Below are positions 21,255-31,147 of a stretch of 64,000 nt of DNA, piece by piece (positions within the stretch are counted from its first letter, which is position 1; each line of letters starts with the position of its first letter). The stretch is from Chloroflexota bacterium (lineage in GTDB: Bacteria > Chloroflexota > Dehalococcoidia > Bin125), in the NCBI GenBank assembly GCA_028875225.1, contig JAPPFB010000011.1, forward strand, positions 124,001 through 188,000, written 5' to 3'. Both the position numbers and the translations under genes were made by a program. The notes under the pieces were generated by a model. That model had not been told where the DNA came from and did no database searches. It saw only the letters and a list, made by a program, of their open reading frames with translations.

Positions 21255-21596
21255 CTATTCGTCATTGCCGTCGGACACGACGACGGTGATGTGCGCGGTC
21301 CGTTTCAGGATTCGCCCGACCCGACCACGCGCCTTCGCGCGGAAGCGACGCAGCGTGCGCCCGTCGCCGGCGTGAATCTCCTGGATGCGCAGGTCGCGGG
21401 CGTCGAGGCCGTAGTTGTTCTCTGCATTGGCCACTGCCGAATCGAGCACCTTGGCCACGTCGCGGGCGATCGGCTTGGGTGTGAAGCGGAGTTGCAGCCG
21501 AGCATCTTCGACCGGCATCCCGCGCAGACCCTGCATGACCAGCCGGACCTTGCGCGGCGATGTCCGAACGAACTTGGCAGTGGCCTGAACCTGCAT
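21255..21596 (-). CDS. rplV: 50S ribosomal protein L22
   Basis: The ATG at 21596 ([20 protein letters not shown]) overlaps the rpsS stop by one base and gives 113 residues. The C-terminal region with [18 protein letters not shown] forms the tunnel-lining loop; macrolide contacts are in this part of the protein. The longer upstream frame is a shadow. Confidence 0.97.
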   Translation of the reverse strand: MQVQATAKFVRTSPRKVRLVMQGLRGMPVEDARLQLRFTPKPIARDVAKVLDSAVANAENNYGLDARDLRIQEIHAGDGRTLRRFRAKARGRVGRILKRTAHITVVVSDGNDE

Positions 21597-21880
21597 CAGT
21601 TCACCCGTGTTCCACGATCGGAGCGGCCGATGTGGCCGCGGAAGGTTCGCGTGGGCGCAAACTCGCCCAGTTTGTGCCCGACCATGTTTTCGGTCACGAA
21701 GACCGGCACATGTCGTCGCCCGTCGTGGACTGCGATGGTCAATCCGACCATCTCCGGCACGATCGTCGACGCGCGGGCCCAGGTCTGGATCACGGTGCGC
21801 GCGCCAGAGGCGCGCACACGCTGCACCTTCTGCATCAGCTTGTGGTCCACGTACGGACCCTTTTTTGTCGAACGTGACAT
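21596..21880 (-). CDS. rpsS: 30S ribosomal protein S19
   Basis: The ATG at 21880 ([15 protein letters not shown]) gives the normal 94 residues. [29 protein letters not shown] and [19 protein letters not shown] are the S19 blocks. Order rplB-rpsS-rplV-rpsC is standard S10 operon. Confidence 0.97.
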   Translation of the reverse strand: MSRSTKKGPYVDHKLMQKVQRVRASGARTVIQTWARASTIVPEMVGLTIAVHDGRRHVPVFVTENMVGHKLGEFAPTRTFRGHIGRSDRGTRVN

Positions 21881-21903
21881 CGCGCGAAACCTCGATCTCT
21901 GCC

Positions 21904-22740
21904 TTAGCGCCGTCGGCCGCGACGGCGAACGATGTACTTGTCGGATTGCTTCTTGCCGCGGGTGCGGCGACCAAGCGTATACCAACCCCAGGGCGATTTG
22001 GGTCCCGGCAGGCCAATCGGCGCCTTGCCTTCGCCTCCGCCGTGCGGGTGGTCGACGGGATTCATGACCGAGCCGCGAACCTGAGGTCGGCGTCCGCGGT
22101 GGCGGTTGCGACCGGCTTTGCCGAGCTTGATGTTCGAGTGCTCGACGTTGCCGACCTGACCGATGGTGGCGTAGCAGACCGAGCGAACGCGTCGCATCTC
22201 ACCCGAGGGCAAACGCAGCAGCGTGTAGTTGCCTTCCTTGGCCATGATCTGGGCCGAGGCGCCGGCCGATCGCACCATCTGCGCGCCGCGACCCTCGGTC
22301 AGTTCCACGTTGTGGACCTGGGTACCGTTGGGAATCGCCGACATCGGCAGGGCATTGCCCACGCGGATCGGGGCGTCGGGTCCGGACATGACCCGGTCGT
22401 CGACGCTCAGTCCATTGGGCGCGACGATGTATCGCTTGACGCCGTCGGTGTAGAAGATCAGCGCGATTCGCGCGGTGCGGTTGGGGTCGTACTCGATCGC
22501 GGCGACACGACCTTCAATGCCGATCCGGTCGCGTCGCTTCCAATCGATGATCCGGTAGCGACGCTTATGTCCGCCTCCGCGATGCCGCACGGTGATGCGA
22601 CCCTTGTTGTTGCGGCCGGACTTTTTCTTGAGCGGAGCGAGGAGGCTTTTCTCCGGCTTTTTCTTCGTGATCTCCTCGAAGGCGTGACCGGAGGAATTGC
22701 GTCGTCCGGGGGAGGTTGGCTTGTAGTTCTTGATCGCCAC
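21904..22740 (-). CDS. rplB: 50S ribosomal protein L2
   Basis: The 278-residue protein is a complete L2: N-terminal [14 protein letters not shown], the RNA-binding [17 protein letters not shown] and the C-terminal [16 protein letters not shown] containing the conserved His needed near the peptidyl transferase centre. Length is as usual. Confidence 0.98.
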   Translation of the reverse strand: MAIKNYKPTSPGRRNSSGHAFEEITKKKPEKSLLAPLKKKSGRNNKGRITVRHRGGGHKRRYRIIDWKRRDRIGIEGRVAAIEYDPNRTARIALIFYTDGVKRYIVAPNGLSVDDRVMSGPDAPIRVGNALPMSAIPNGTQVHNVELTEGRGAQMVRSAGASAQIMAKEGNYTLLRLPSGEMRRVRSVCYATIGQVGNVEHSNIKLGKAGRNRHRGRRPQVRGSVMNPVDHPHGGGEGKAPIGLPGPKSPWGWYTLGRRTRGKKQSDKYIVRRRGRRR

Positions 22741-22741
22741 G

Positions 22742-23041
22742 TCAGACCCCCTCGAACAGGCGAATCTCGTAACCCTCGGCGAGGGTGATGATCGCCTTCT
22801 TCCAGTCGCGTTCGCGACCCGGTCGCCCGCGGCCGATGCGCCGAGTGGCCCCGCGCACGTTGATTACGTTGACCTTGCGTACCTGGACAGAGAACGCGAT
22901 CTCGATCGCCTCTCGAATCTGCAGTTTGTTGGCTCGTGGGTCGACTTCGAACACATACTTGCCCTGCTCGGCCAGTTCGGTCGACTTTTCGGTGATGATC
23001 GGCTGTCGGACGACGGCGAACGGATGAATGTCTTTAGGCAT
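22742..23041 (-). CDS. rplW: 50S ribosomal protein L23
   Basis: Two ATG codons compete. The one at 23041 has GGAGG six bases upstream, while the one at 23047 directly abuts it, so 23041 ([20 protein letters not shown], 99 residues) is preferred. RQPIITEKS and [16 protein letters not shown] are L23 signatures. The start lies inside the end of rplD (8-bp overlap). Confidence 0.95.
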   Translation of the reverse strand: MPKDIHPFAVVRQPIITEKSTELAEQGKYVFEVDPRANKLQIREAIEIAFSVQVRKVNVINVRGATRRIGRGRPGRERDWKKAIITLAEGYEIRLFEGV

Positions 23042-23681
23042 CGCCATCCTCCTCGCCCGGGAGAGCCCAGAGCGCTTCGCAGCGCCGCACGGCAGCCTCG
23101 GTCATGATCAGCTGATCGTGAGTCAGGATCAGGTAGGTGTTCAGCGTCTGTGCTGGCGTCGCCTGGACGTTGGGCAGATTCTGCGTGCCGCGGACCAGGG
23201 CTTCGTCCACACCGTCGGATACGACCAGCGCCGAGCGCTCGACGCCCATCGCCTGGCAGAGGTTCGACATCGCAGACGTTCTGGGCTCGAATTCGACATC
23301 GGGCGCCGCCACCAACACTCCACCCTCGGCGGCGCGCTGCGAGAGCACCGAGCGGATCGCCAGGCGGCGCATTCGCTTCGGCAAGCGCTGCCGGTAGGAG
23401 CGGGTGTGAGGCCCGTGCGCCACGGCGCCGCCGATTCGCGTCGGGGAAGATGGGGTGCCCATTCGAGCGCGTCCGCCGCCCTTTTGCCGTCCGGTCTTCT
23501 TCGACGCCTGGCGGATGCCCGAGCGGTCGAGCGTTGAAGCGTTGCCCTGTCGCGCGTTTGCCTGCTGAGCCGTCACCGCCTGGTGAACGACGGCGAGGTT
23601 CGGCTCGATGCCGAACACCGAGTCGTCGGCGTCGATCTCTCCGGCAGCGTTGCCCTGAGCGTCGATCAGCGGGAGTTTCAT
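23034..23681 (-). CDS. rplD: 50S ribosomal protein L4
   Basis: The 215-residue protein contains the L4 extended loop (KKTGRQKGGGRARMGTPSSP region near 61-80), GPHTRSYRQRLPKRMRRLA and the C-terminal fold with LNTYLILTHDQLIMTEAA. It overlaps rplC by 4 bp (ATGA) and rplW. In some bacteria L4 represses its own operon; no leader element was looked for successfully. Confidence 0.96.
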   Translation of the reverse strand: MKLPLIDAQGNAAGEIDADDSVFGIEPNLAVVHQAVTAQQANARQGNASTLDRSGIRQASKKTGRQKGGGRARMGTPSSPTRIGGAVAHGPHTRSYRQRLPKRMRRLAIRSVLSQRAAEGGVLVAAPDVEFEPRTSAMSNLCQAMGVERSALVVSDGVDEALVRGTQNLPNVQATPAQTLNTYLILTHDQLIMTEAAVRRCEALWALPGEEDGDA

Positions 23682-24328
23682 CGCTTGCCGCCTCGCCGCT
23701 TGGTCTGTCGAATCCGAACCAGACCGTTCGTCGCGCCTGGGACCGAGCCCTTAACGAACACCAGGTGCCGATCAGCGTTGATGTCCACCACCTCGAGGTT
23801 CATGGAAGTCGTTGCTCGGCCGCCCATGCGGCCGGCCATTCGCGTGCCCTTCAGGACTCGGCCGGGCGTCGTGCCGGCCCCGACGGAGCCCGGCGCTCGG
23901 TGGCGGTCGCTTTGACCATGCGTTCGCGGGCCGCCGCGGAATCCGTGGCGCTTGACCACGCCGGCGAACCCCTTGCCCTTGGACACGCCCTGGATGTCGA
24001 CCCGATCTCCAGCCGAGAACACTTCGGTTGCATTGACGACAGTGCCCACTTCAACGTCGGCCAGTTCGTCCTCTTCCGCGCGAAAGACCGCCAAATGGCG
24101 AAGCGGTCCGTTGGCTCCTGTATGTCCAAGCTCAGCCTTGTTGATTCTCCAGGCCGGCGCTTCGCCAAAGCCGACCTGCACACCGGCATAGCCGTCTCGC
24201 GACGTGGTCATGATTTGCGTGACCGGGCAGGGGCCGACCTCGAGCACAGTGCAGCCCACGACCGTGCCATCCTGACTGATGACCTGCACCATGCCCAACT
24301 TCTTACCGAGGAGTCCGGGTATCGCCAT
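23678..24328 (-). CDS. rplC: 50S ribosomal protein L3
   Basis: The 216-residue protein has LLGKKLGMVQVI at the N terminus, KGKGFAGVVKRHGFRGGPRTHGQSDRHRAPGSVG in the central loop, and GRATTSMNLEVVDI near the C terminus, all L3 hallmarks. It follows rpsJ by 2 bp. Confidence 0.97.
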   Translation of the reverse strand: MAIPGLLGKKLGMVQVISQDGTVVGCTVLEVGPCPVTQIMTTSRDGYAGVQVGFGEAPAWRINKAELGHTGANGPLRHLAVFRAEEDELADVEVGTVVNATEVFSAGDRVDIQGVSKGKGFAGVVKRHGFRGGPRTHGQSDRHRAPGSVGAGTTPGRVLKGTRMAGRMGGRATTSMNLEVVDINADRHLVFVKGSVPGATNGLVRIRQTKRRGGKR

Positions 24329-24330
24329 GG

Positions 24331-24639
<309 letters not shown>

Positions 24640-24678
24640 ATTGCCGTCTTTCTGCCCTGCGTTGCGTCCGGATCGGCG

Positions 24679-25881
24679 TTATTCGAGGATTGAGGTGACG
24701 GCGCCGGCACCGACGGTGCGGCCGCCCTCGCGAATCGCAAAGCGCAGACCCTCCTCCAGCGCAATCGGCGAAATCAAGCGCACCTGCATCTGCACGTTGT
24801 CGCCCGGCATCGCCATCTCCACCCCCTCCGGCAAGCCAATCTCGCCCGTCACATCCGTCGTGCGAATGTAAAACTGCGGTCGATACCCAGGGAAAAACGG
24901 ACTGTGCCGCCCGCCCTCGTCCTTACTCAGGATGTAGACCTCCGCCGAAAACGCCGTGTGCGGCGTGATCGAACCCGGCGCCGCCAGCACCTGACCGCGC
25001 GCAATCTCGTCCCGGTCAATGCCCCTGAGCAGACAACCCACGTTGTCCCCCGCCTCGCCCGTCGGCAACGTCTTCTTGAACATCTCCACACCCGTCACCA
25101 CCGTCGTCCGCGTGTCCTTGATCCCGACGATCTCAATCTCCTCGCCCGAGTTGACGATGCCCCGCTCGATCCGCCCCGTCGCTACCGTGCCCCGTCCCTT
25201 GATCCCGAAGACGTCCTCAATCGGCATCAGGAACGGCTGCTCCACCGGCCGCGGCGGCGTCGGCACGTACTCGTCCACCGCCTCCATCAACTCCCGAATC
25301 GAGGCGTACTCCTCCGCCTCCGGATCCCCCGACTCACTCTCCAACGCCGCCAAGGCCGAACCCCGAATCACCGGAATGTCGTCCCCCGGAAACTCGTAGT
25401 CCGACAGCAGCTCCCGCACCTCCAACTCGACCAGGTCCAAGAGCTCCTCGTCGTCCATCTGATCCACCTTGTTCAGATAGACCACCATCCGCGGCACCCC
25501 CACCTGGCGCGCCAAGAGAATGTGCTCCCGCGTCTGCGGCATCGGACCATCAGGAGCGGCCACCACCAGAATCGCCCCGTCCATCTGCGCCGCGCCCGTA
25601 ATCATGTTCTTGATGTAATCGGCGTGACCCGGCGCGTCGATGTGCGCGTAGTGCCGAGCCTCCGTCTCGTACTCCACGTGCGCAATCGCAATCGTGATCC
25701 CCCGCGCCCGCTCCTCCGGCGCGTTGTCAATCGAGTCGAAACTCGAAAACGACACGTTCGGATCCAGCAGCCCCAGCGTCTTCGTGATCGCCGCCGTCAA
25801 CGTCGTCTTGCCGTGATCCACGTGGCCAATCGTGCCCACGTTCACGTGCGGCTTCGTCCGCTCGTATACCTGTCGCGCCAT
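24679..25881 (-). CDS. tuf: Elongation factor Tu
   Basis: Delivers aminoacyl-tRNA to the ribosome. The 400-residue GTPase has P-loop GHVDHGKT (19-26), switch regions [13 protein letters not shown] and DAPGH, and NKVD as the base-recognition motif. The Cys usual in DCPGH is Ala here. A start at ATG 25881 has AGGAG upstream. Codon use stands apart from its neighbours: G-ending codons (GTG, GCG, ACG, CGG, GAG) dominate, giving a C-rich plus strand. Confidence 0.98.
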   Translation of the reverse strand: MARQVYERTKPHVNVGTIGHVDHGKTTLTAAITKTLGLLDPNVSFSSFDSIDNAPEERARGITIAIAHVEYETEARHYAHIDAPGHADYIKNMITGAAQMDGAILVVAAPDGPMPQTREHILLARQVGVPRMVVYLNKVDQMDDEELLDLVELEVRELLSDYEFPGDDIPVIRGSALAALESESGDPEAEEYASIRELMEAVDEYVPTPPRPVEQPFLMPIEDVFGIKGRGTVATGRIERGIVNSGEEIEIVGIKDTRTTVVTGVEMFKKTLPTGEAGDNVGCLLRGIDRDEIARGQVLAAPGSITPHTAFSAEVYILSKDEGGRHSPFFPGYRPQFYIRTTDVTGEIGLPEGVEMAMPGDNVQMQVRLISPIALEEGLRFAIREGGRTVGAGAVTSILE

Positions 25882-25949
25882 CGTCCTGTCTCCTGCCTGT
25901 CGGTTTCTAGCTTGCGCTGTTCCTGTGAGTTGCGAGTTGGAATCGTTGC

Positions 25950-28004
25950 CTAGCGAGCCTCCGCCAGGACGCTCTGCGGAACTTCTTCGTAATGGTCAAA
26001 CTCGATGCTGGCCGTCGCGCGGCCCTGCGTCATCGACCGCAACGCGGTCGTGTAGCCGAAGAGGTTGGCCAGCGGCATCTGCGCCTGGATGATCTGTGCG
26101 GCGCCGCGCTCCTCGGTGCCGTGGACCGAACCTCGACGGCTGGACAGATCGCCCGCAACCTCGCCGAAGTACTCCCGCGGCGTCGAAATCTCGACGCGCA
26201 TCATCGGCTCAAGCTGTACCGGCGAAGCCTTGCGTAGTGCCTCGCGGAAGCCAATCGAGGCTGCCGTGGCAAACGCCATTTCGTTCGAATCGACCTGGTG
26301 GTACGAGCCGTCGATCAATGCCACCTTGACGTCAACCACCGGGAATCCCCCGACGACGCCCGAGCGCATCGAATCCTCGACGCCTTTGCGTACCGAGCCA
26401 ATGTACTGCTGCGGCACGACGCCGCCGACGGTTTCATCCTCAAACTCGAAGCCGTTGCCCGGCTGGTTCGGTTCGACGCGTAGGACCACGTGTCCGTACT
26501 GGCCGCGGCCTCCTGTTTGGCGGACGAACCGACCTTCGGCCTCGGCACTACGACGAATCGTCTCGCGATACGACACCTGCGGCCGTCCGACGTTGCACAT
26601 CACGTTGAATTCGCGGCGCAGCCGGTCGGCGATGACCTCGAGATGCAACTCGCCCATGCCGGAGATGACGGTTTGACCAGTCTCGTCGTTGTACTCCACC
26701 TTGAAGGTTGGATCTTCCTCGGCCAGTTTGCGCAACGATGCGCCGAGCCGGTCCTGGTCGTCGGCGCTCTTCGCCTCGATGGCGATTGAAACGACCGGTT
26801 CAGGGAAGGAGATCTCGTCCAGCAAGATGGGCGCTTCTCGAGCGCAGAGCGTATCGCCGGTGAACGTCTCTTTCGGTCCGACGAAGGCCGCGATGTCTCC
26901 GGCCGAAACATGATCGATGTCTTCGCGGTCATCGGCGTGGACGCGCAGCAGGCGACCGACGCGCTCGTTTTCGTCGCGCGACGAGTTGTACACGCTGGCG
27001 CCGGCCTTGAGCGTGCCAGCGTAGATACGCACATATGCGATGCGGCCGACGTACGGGTCAGTCACGATCTTGAACGCGAGCGCGGTCAGCGGCTCCGACG
27101 GGTCGGCCAGCCGGGCCTCAGGGCCGTCATGGCTGACGCCTTCGACCGGCGGTACTTCGTCCGGTGCGGGCAAGTAGTCGACGATCGCGTCCAGCAGCCG
27201 CTGGACGCCAACGTTCTTGAGCGCCGATCCACAGAGCACCGGCGTGAACGAGTTGGTAATCGTGCCGCGGCGCACGGCCTTGACGATCTCCTCCACGGAG
27301 AGCTCGTGGCCCTCGATGTAGGAGATCATGACCTGCTCATCGAATTCGGCGATCCGCTCGATCATCGTTTCTCGCCAGCGACCGGCGTCGGCGACGTAGT
27401 CCTCGGGGATCTCGCCTTCGACCGGCGGCGCGTCGCGGTCGGAACTGAAGAACCAGGCGCGCTCGCGGATCAAGTCGATCACGCCCCTGAACTTGTCTTC
27501 GGAACCAATGGGAATTTGCAGCGGAACGGGAATCATCCCGAGCCGATCACGGATCATCTCCATGGTGCGCCAGTAATCGGCGCCGATACGGTCCATCTTG
27601 TTGACGAAGCAGATGCGCGGCACCTGGTAACGGTCAGCCTGACGCCAGACCGTTTCGGATTGCGGCTCGACCCCGGCGACGGCGTCGAACACGACCACTC
27701 CGCCATCGAGCACCCGCAACGAACGCTCGACTTCGACCGTGAAATCGACGTGCCCCGGCGTGTCGATGATGTTGATCGTGTGCTGGTTCCATTCGCAGGA
27801 GGTCGCCGCGGCCATAATCGTGATGCCGCGCTCGCGTTCCTGTTCCATGAAGTCCATGACGGCCGTGCCTTCATGCACTTCGCCAATCTTGTACGTCCGT
27901 CCCGTGAAATAGAGGATGCGTTCGGTCACGGTGGTCTTGCCCGCGTCGATATGGGCAATCACACCGATGTTTCGGAGCGACGAGATGGGCGGGTCAGCGG
28001 GCAT
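25950..28004 (-). CDS. fusA: Elongation factor G
   Basis: Ribosomal translocase. I chose the ATG at 28004 ([20 protein letters not shown], 684 residues); the upstream 19 codons to 28061 look like extra. Motifs: P-loop AHIDAGKT (17-24), [12 protein letters not shown], then the domain II-V blocks such as [12 protein letters not shown] and the C-terminal [20 protein letters not shown]. The usual str order rpsG-fusA-tuf is kept. Confidence 0.97.
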   Translation of the reverse strand: MPADPPISSLRNIGVIAHIDAGKTTVTERILYFTGRTYKIGEVHEGTAVMDFMEQERERGITIMAAATSCEWNQHTINIIDTPGHVDFTVEVERSLRVLDGGVVVFDAVAGVEPQSETVWRQADRYQVPRICFVNKMDRIGADYWRTMEMIRDRLGMIPVPLQIPIGSEDKFRGVIDLIRERAWFFSSDRDAPPVEGEIPEDYVADAGRWRETMIERIAEFDEQVMISYIEGHELSVEEIVKAVRRGTITNSFTPVLCGSALKNVGVQRLLDAIVDYLPAPDEVPPVEGVSHDGPEARLADPSEPLTALAFKIVTDPYVGRIAYVRIYAGTLKAGASVYNSSRDENERVGRLLRVHADDREDIDHVSAGDIAAFVGPKETFTGDTLCAREAPILLDEISFPEPVVSIAIEAKSADDQDRLGASLRKLAEEDPTFKVEYNDETGQTVISGMGELHLEVIADRLRREFNVMCNVGRPQVSYRETIRRSAEAEGRFVRQTGGRGQYGHVVLRVEPNQPGNGFEFEDETVGGVVPQQYIGSVRKGVEDSMRSGVVGGFPVVDVKVALIDGSYHQVDSNEMAFATAASIGFREALRKASPVQLEPMMRVEISTPREYFGEVAGDLSSRRGSVHGTEERGAAQIIQAQMPLANLFGYTTALRSMTQGRATASIEFDHYEEVPQSVLAEAR

Positions 28005-28046
28005 GGTTCGCGTGTCCTCTGCTCGGCTCTCTGGTCGATCTCTCTG

Positions 28047-28072
28047 ATTGGCTGGCCGCACTATTGGCTGGC
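28047..28072. repeat. 10-bp direct repeat upstream of fusA
   Basis: ATTGGCTGGC occurs twice (28047-28056 and 28063-28072), 16 bp apart, in the 138-bp gap between rpsG and fusA. No function is evident; it could be chance or part of the leader. Confidence 0.5.
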
Positions 28073-28142
28073 GCGGCGTTCGATGGTTGGACGGCTGGAA
28101 TGCGCTGTTGCTCGATCAGGTTGTTCGGTTCTGCATGGACGC

Positions 28143-28613
28143 CTACCAGCGGTAGTGGGCGAAGGCGCGGTTCGCCTCGGCCATGCGGTGGGTCTCTTCG
28201 CGGCGCCGGACGGCGGCTCCGGTGCTGCTGTAGGCGTCGAGCAGTTCGTCGGCCAGCGATAGATGGGCCGGGCGACCCTTGCGCGACTGCGCCGCAGTCA
28301 CCAGCCAGCGGATGCCCAGCGACGTCCTTCGGTCGTGACGAATCTCGACGGGAACCTGGTACGTCGCCCCACCGACACGCCGGGGGCGGACTTCCATTTC
28401 CGGGATGATGTTGTTCAACGCCTGATCGAAGACTTCGAGCGGATCCTGGCGGACCCGTTCCTCGAGCACATCGAGGGCTCGGTAGACGATCTTTTCGGCG
28501 CGGCCCTTTTTCCCGTTGCGCATGAGGCGATTGATCACCATCTGCAGGCGCTGCGATCCATAGACCGCATCGGGCCTGATTTCATGTCGGTCGGGCCGTC
28601 GTCGTCGCGGCAC
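28143..28613 (-). CDS. rpsG: 30S ribosomal protein S7
   Basis: The GTG at 28613 gives exactly the usual 156 residues and places PRRRRPDRHEIRPDAVYGS at the N terminus, as in S7. The open frame continues 13 codons upstream but without family similarity. The rest is standard (INRLMRNGKKGRAEKIVYRAL, VGGATYQVPVEI, the C-terminal EANRAFAHYRW). S7 organises the 30S head. Confidence 0.95.
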   Translation of the reverse strand: MPRRRRPDRHEIRPDAVYGSQRLQMVINRLMRNGKKGRAEKIVYRALDVLEERVRQDPLEVFDQALNNIIPEMEVRPRRVGGATYQVPVEIRHDRRTSLGIRWLVTAAQSRKGRPAHLSLADELLDAYSSTGAAVRRREETHRMAEANRAFAHYRW

Positions 28614-28689
28614 GTCGCTCAATCCATCTCTAACGCAGGCGATTCCCGGCAACGGCCGAGCTGGCCCGCAACACTAAAGCGACCACCCG

Positions 28690-29127
28690 TCAGTGGGTGG
28701 CCGCGGTGGTCAGTCCTGCCGTCTTGCGAGTTCCATACTTGGAACGACCGCGCTTCCGCTCGGCGACGCCCAAGGCATCGAGCGCGCCCCGGACAACCTG
28801 ATAGCGCACGCCGGGCAGGTCGCGGACGCGTCCGCCGCGGACCAGCACGATCGAGTGCTCCTGCAGCGTGTGACCCTCGCCGGGGATGTAGGCCGTGACC
28901 TCGATCCCGTTGGTCAGTCGCACGCGGCAGACCTTGCGCAAAGCGGAGTTGGGCTTCTTCGGCGTGACGGTCCGCACCGCAGTGCAGACGCCGCGCTTCT
29001 GCGGCGATCCCGAGTCCTGCGTCGTCCGGCTGGTCAGCGCGTTGTAGCGGAACCGGAGCGCCGGCGCCTTGGCCTTCTTGCGGGACTTCTTGCGGCCCTT
29101 GCGGGCGAGCTGATTGATCGTCGGCAC
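28690..29127 (-). CDS. rpsL: 30S ribosomal protein S12, Arg at the streptomycin site
   Basis: The GTG at 29127 gives the family start (V/M)[12 protein letters not shown] and 145 residues; GGAG lies about 10 nt upstream. [20 protein letters not shown] and [27 protein letters not shown] are the decoding-centre loops. The residue before DLPGVRY is Arg (codon CGC), where most bacteria have Lys (E. coli K87, M. tuberculosis K88). The C terminus is about 10-20 residues longer than usual. First gene of the 22-kb translation run. Confidence 0.96.
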   Translation of the reverse strand: MPTINQLARKGRKKSRKKAKAPALRFRYNALTSRTTQDSGSPQKRGVCTAVRTVTPKKPNSALRKVCRVRLTNGIEVTAYIPGEGHTLQEHSIVLVRGGRVRDLPGVRYQVVRGALDALGVAERKRGRSKYGTRKTAGLTTAATH

Positions 29128-29217
29128 GCTGCTCGTTCTCCGCTCGCTGTTGGTTCGAGCCATGCGCATTGCGAGCGCCTTGGCACGAATACAGGGTCAA
29201 GGCCACTGGCTGAACGA

Positions 29218-29234
29218 ACCGGCAGTTCGCCGGT
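29218..29234 (-). other. Hairpin in rpsL leader region
   Basis: ACCGGC (29218-29223) and GCCGGT (29229-29234) are perfect complements around a 5-nt loop. On the minus strand it would lie in the rpsL 5' leader. It has no following T-run on that strand, so it is unlikely to be a terminator; a regulatory role is possible but unproven. Confidence 0.4.
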
Positions 29235-29306
29235 GGTTTTCAACCGAAGGTCGGCCTCGACCCTCCCACACGCCGAACCCTATCGGCGACAGGCGCGTGA
29301 AGCACA

Positions 29307-29336
29307 ACGATATCCCAGATCGTGCCAACCCTGCAA
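29307..29336 (-). promoter_or_regulatory. Candidate promoter for the rpsL operon
   Basis: On the minus strand TTGCAG (29336-29331) is followed after 18 bp by TATCGT (29312-29307), or after 16 bp by GATATC. These are moderate matches to -35 and -10 elements about 180 bp before rpsL. No better pair was found in the gap. Confidence 0.3.
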
Positions 29337-29412
29337 GGTTCGGCTGTTGGAGTGACTCTGCTGCCACGCACCAGTGTTGCGCACCTGTCAAACAGGGCGG
29401 AGCCGGAATTGT

Positions 29413-30330
29413 CTACACGCCGGCATAGGAGTGCAGCCCCGAGATCCAGAGATTGACGCCCAGATACGTAAACATCACGGCGAAGAAGCCCAGGACGACG
29501 ATCCATGCCTTGCGAGCGCCGCGTAGCTGACGCAGGCCTCGGCCGTGAATGTACGTGGCGAATATCAGCCAGGTGACCAGGGCCGCCGTTTCCTTGGGAT
29601 CCCAACCCCAGTATCGGCCCCACGCATCGTTCGCCCAGAAGGCGCCCAGCGCGATTCCAGCGGCCAGCAGCGGAAACCCCACGAGGACGGCGCGAAACGT
29701 CAGTTCATCGCAGCGTTGTGCCGACGGCAGCCACTCGTACCGCCCGCCCAGCCGTTCAACTCGCGAAGGAAAGCCCTGAACGAGATGCATCGCCGCGGCG
29801 CCAAATGCCACTGCCAGAACGGCGTATGAGAGGATCATCAAGGCGACGTGGATGGTCAACAGGGTCGGACTCTGCAGCGCCGGCACGAGGATCTCCTGGC
29901 CCTGGCTGGGGAATGCCAGCGCCGACCCATAGAGGCCGCAGGCGACGGGCAGGACGAATGCTCCTGCCAGCCGCGTGCCGGAACGCAACTCGAAGATGCC
30001 GTACAGCAACACGATGGCGATGCCGAACGACATCGAGAACTCAAACAGGTTGCTGTACGGCGCATGATTCAGCGCGATCGAACGCAGCACCAGCCCGACG
30101 ATGCCCAATCCGGCCGCCGCCCAAACACTAAGCGTCGCGATTCCACCAAGCGTCGGCGAACGAACCGGAACGGGATCCGGCGCCGGCAGCGACGGCTCCG
30201 TCGCCTGCACCTGCCGTGGGGCCCAGACAATCCGCAATCGTGGTTGCACCGCGTACATCACTGAAGTAATCGCCGCACAACCCGCCGCCACGAAACTCGC
30301 CCAGAGCAGGAACAGCGCGCTCTCAGCCAT
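29413..30330 (-). CDS. ccsA: CcsA/CcsB/ResC-family haem-handling membrane protein
   Basis: Cytochrome c biogenesis (system II) component that presents haem for attachment to apocytochromes. The 305-residue protein has about eight membrane segments and the tryptophan-rich haem-binding motif WGRYWGWDPKETAALVTW (237-254). Conserved His residues lie before it (His161) and near the C terminus (GLHSYAG, His300). Its start lies 8 bp inside the upstream deacetylase gene. The partner CcsB/Ccs1 is not in the window. The symbol follows family usage. Confidence 0.85.
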   Translation of the reverse strand: MAESALFLLWASFVAAGCAAITSVMYAVQPRLRIVWAPRQVQATEPSLPAPDPVPVRSPTLGGIATLSVWAAAGLGIVGLVLRSIALNHAPYSNLFEFSMSFGIAIVLLYGIFELRSGTRLAGAFVLPVACGLYGSALAFPSQGQEILVPALQSPTLLTIHVALMILSYAVLAVAFGAAAMHLVQGFPSRVERLGGRYEWLPSAQRCDELTFRAVLVGFPLLAAGIALGAFWANDAWGRYWGWDPKETAALVTWLIFATYIHGRGLRQLRGARKAWIVVLGFFAVMFTYLGVNLWISGLHSYAGV

Positions 30331-31132
30331 CGGATGTCTCCGCGCCCGCCGCTTCCTCTTTCGCCGTGGCTTCAGCCTTGAGCGCGTCGGAACGGCGCGG
30401 CGCCGTCGCCTCGCCGAACGTCAGCCGTCGGAACCCTTCGGACCAGGGGATCCGGCCGGTACGGGCCGCCTGTCGCGAGCGGCGTTGCATGCGCTTGACC
30501 ATCTCGTCACGGTTGGGCGCCTGGACCTGCGAGGCATGCCGCAGCAGTGCGTCGATCCGGCGGTCCAATTGGTCCGACACGTCTACGAAGTAGTTCGGCT
30601 CATTGCTGCCGGCCAACAGCACGGTGTTGACTCGGACGGGTTCGACTCCCGATGCGACCTGTTCGGCGTACGAATTGGCATTGCGCGACAGCGGGAAGAC
30701 AGCGTCGAGCGCGGCGATGCCCACCGTCCGGTGATCGCGATGATTGAACCCGCGGTATCCGTCCCAGGTGATCATCAGCTCGGGCCGTACCTCGCGCAAC
30801 ACACGCACGAGTTGACCACGAAACTCCGAGCCATCCTCAACATGGCCGTCGGGGACGCGCAGGAAGATACAGCGCCTGATGCCGAGCTCTGATGCCGCTG
30901 CTTCCTGCTCTGCCTCGCGGAGCGCACCCAGATCGGCCGGGCCGAGCATTGGATCCTTCGTGCCCTTGTCACCGCTCGTAACGAGACAGAAGCTGACGTC
31001 CCAACCGTCGTCTGCCAACTGGGCGACGGTGCCGCCGCAAGTGAACTCGATGTCGTCGGGGTGCGCCATGACGACCAGCGCTCGGCGCGGTTCTGCAGGG
31101 GCATCGGCGTCAGGCATATCGCCCCGTCCCAC
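30323..31132 (-). CDS. PIG-L (LmbE-like) deacetylase
   Basis: Zinc-dependent N-deacetylases of this family act on N-acetylglucosaminyl conjugates (e.g. MshB, BshB, PIG-L). The 269-residue protein has the metal/catalytic motif AHPDD (23-27) and the second motif NHRDHRTVG near 137. The C-terminal ~50 residues are charged and unique. It lies directly after a MshA-like glycosyltransferase gene, so the two could act in sequence on a GlcNAc-containing molecule, as in mycothiol synthesis. Substrate is unproven. Confidence 0.85.
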   Translation of the reverse strand: MGRGDMPDADAPAEPRRALVVMAHPDDIEFTCGGTVAQLADDGWDVSFCLVTSGDKGTKDPMLGPADLGALREAEQEAAASELGIRRCIFLRVPDGHVEDGSEFRGQLVRVLREVRPELMITWDGYRGFNHRDHRTVGIAALDAVFPLSRNANSYAEQVASGVEPVRVNTVLLAGSNEPNYFVDVSDQLDRRIDALLRHASQVQAPNRDEMVKRMQRRSRQAARTGRIPWSEGFRRLTFGEATAPRRSDALKAEATAKEEAAGAETSDG

Positions 31133-31147
31133 TGAGTTGCGAGCGAC

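Larger units (their letters stand above)
29128..29412. other. 285-bp gap upstream of rpsL
   Basis: This gap separates ccsA from the start of the long ribosomal run and must hold its main promoter. It contains a 6-bp-stem hairpin at 29218-29234 (ACCGGC, AGTTC, GCCGGT), a candidate promoter at 29307-29336, and no convincing gene. No tRNA or clear terminator is seen. Confidence 0.6.

Noticed and set aside
26910-28262. 450-codon open frame antisense to fusA
   Set aside because: A shadow of EF-G codons; long antisense frames of this type accompany most conserved genes here.
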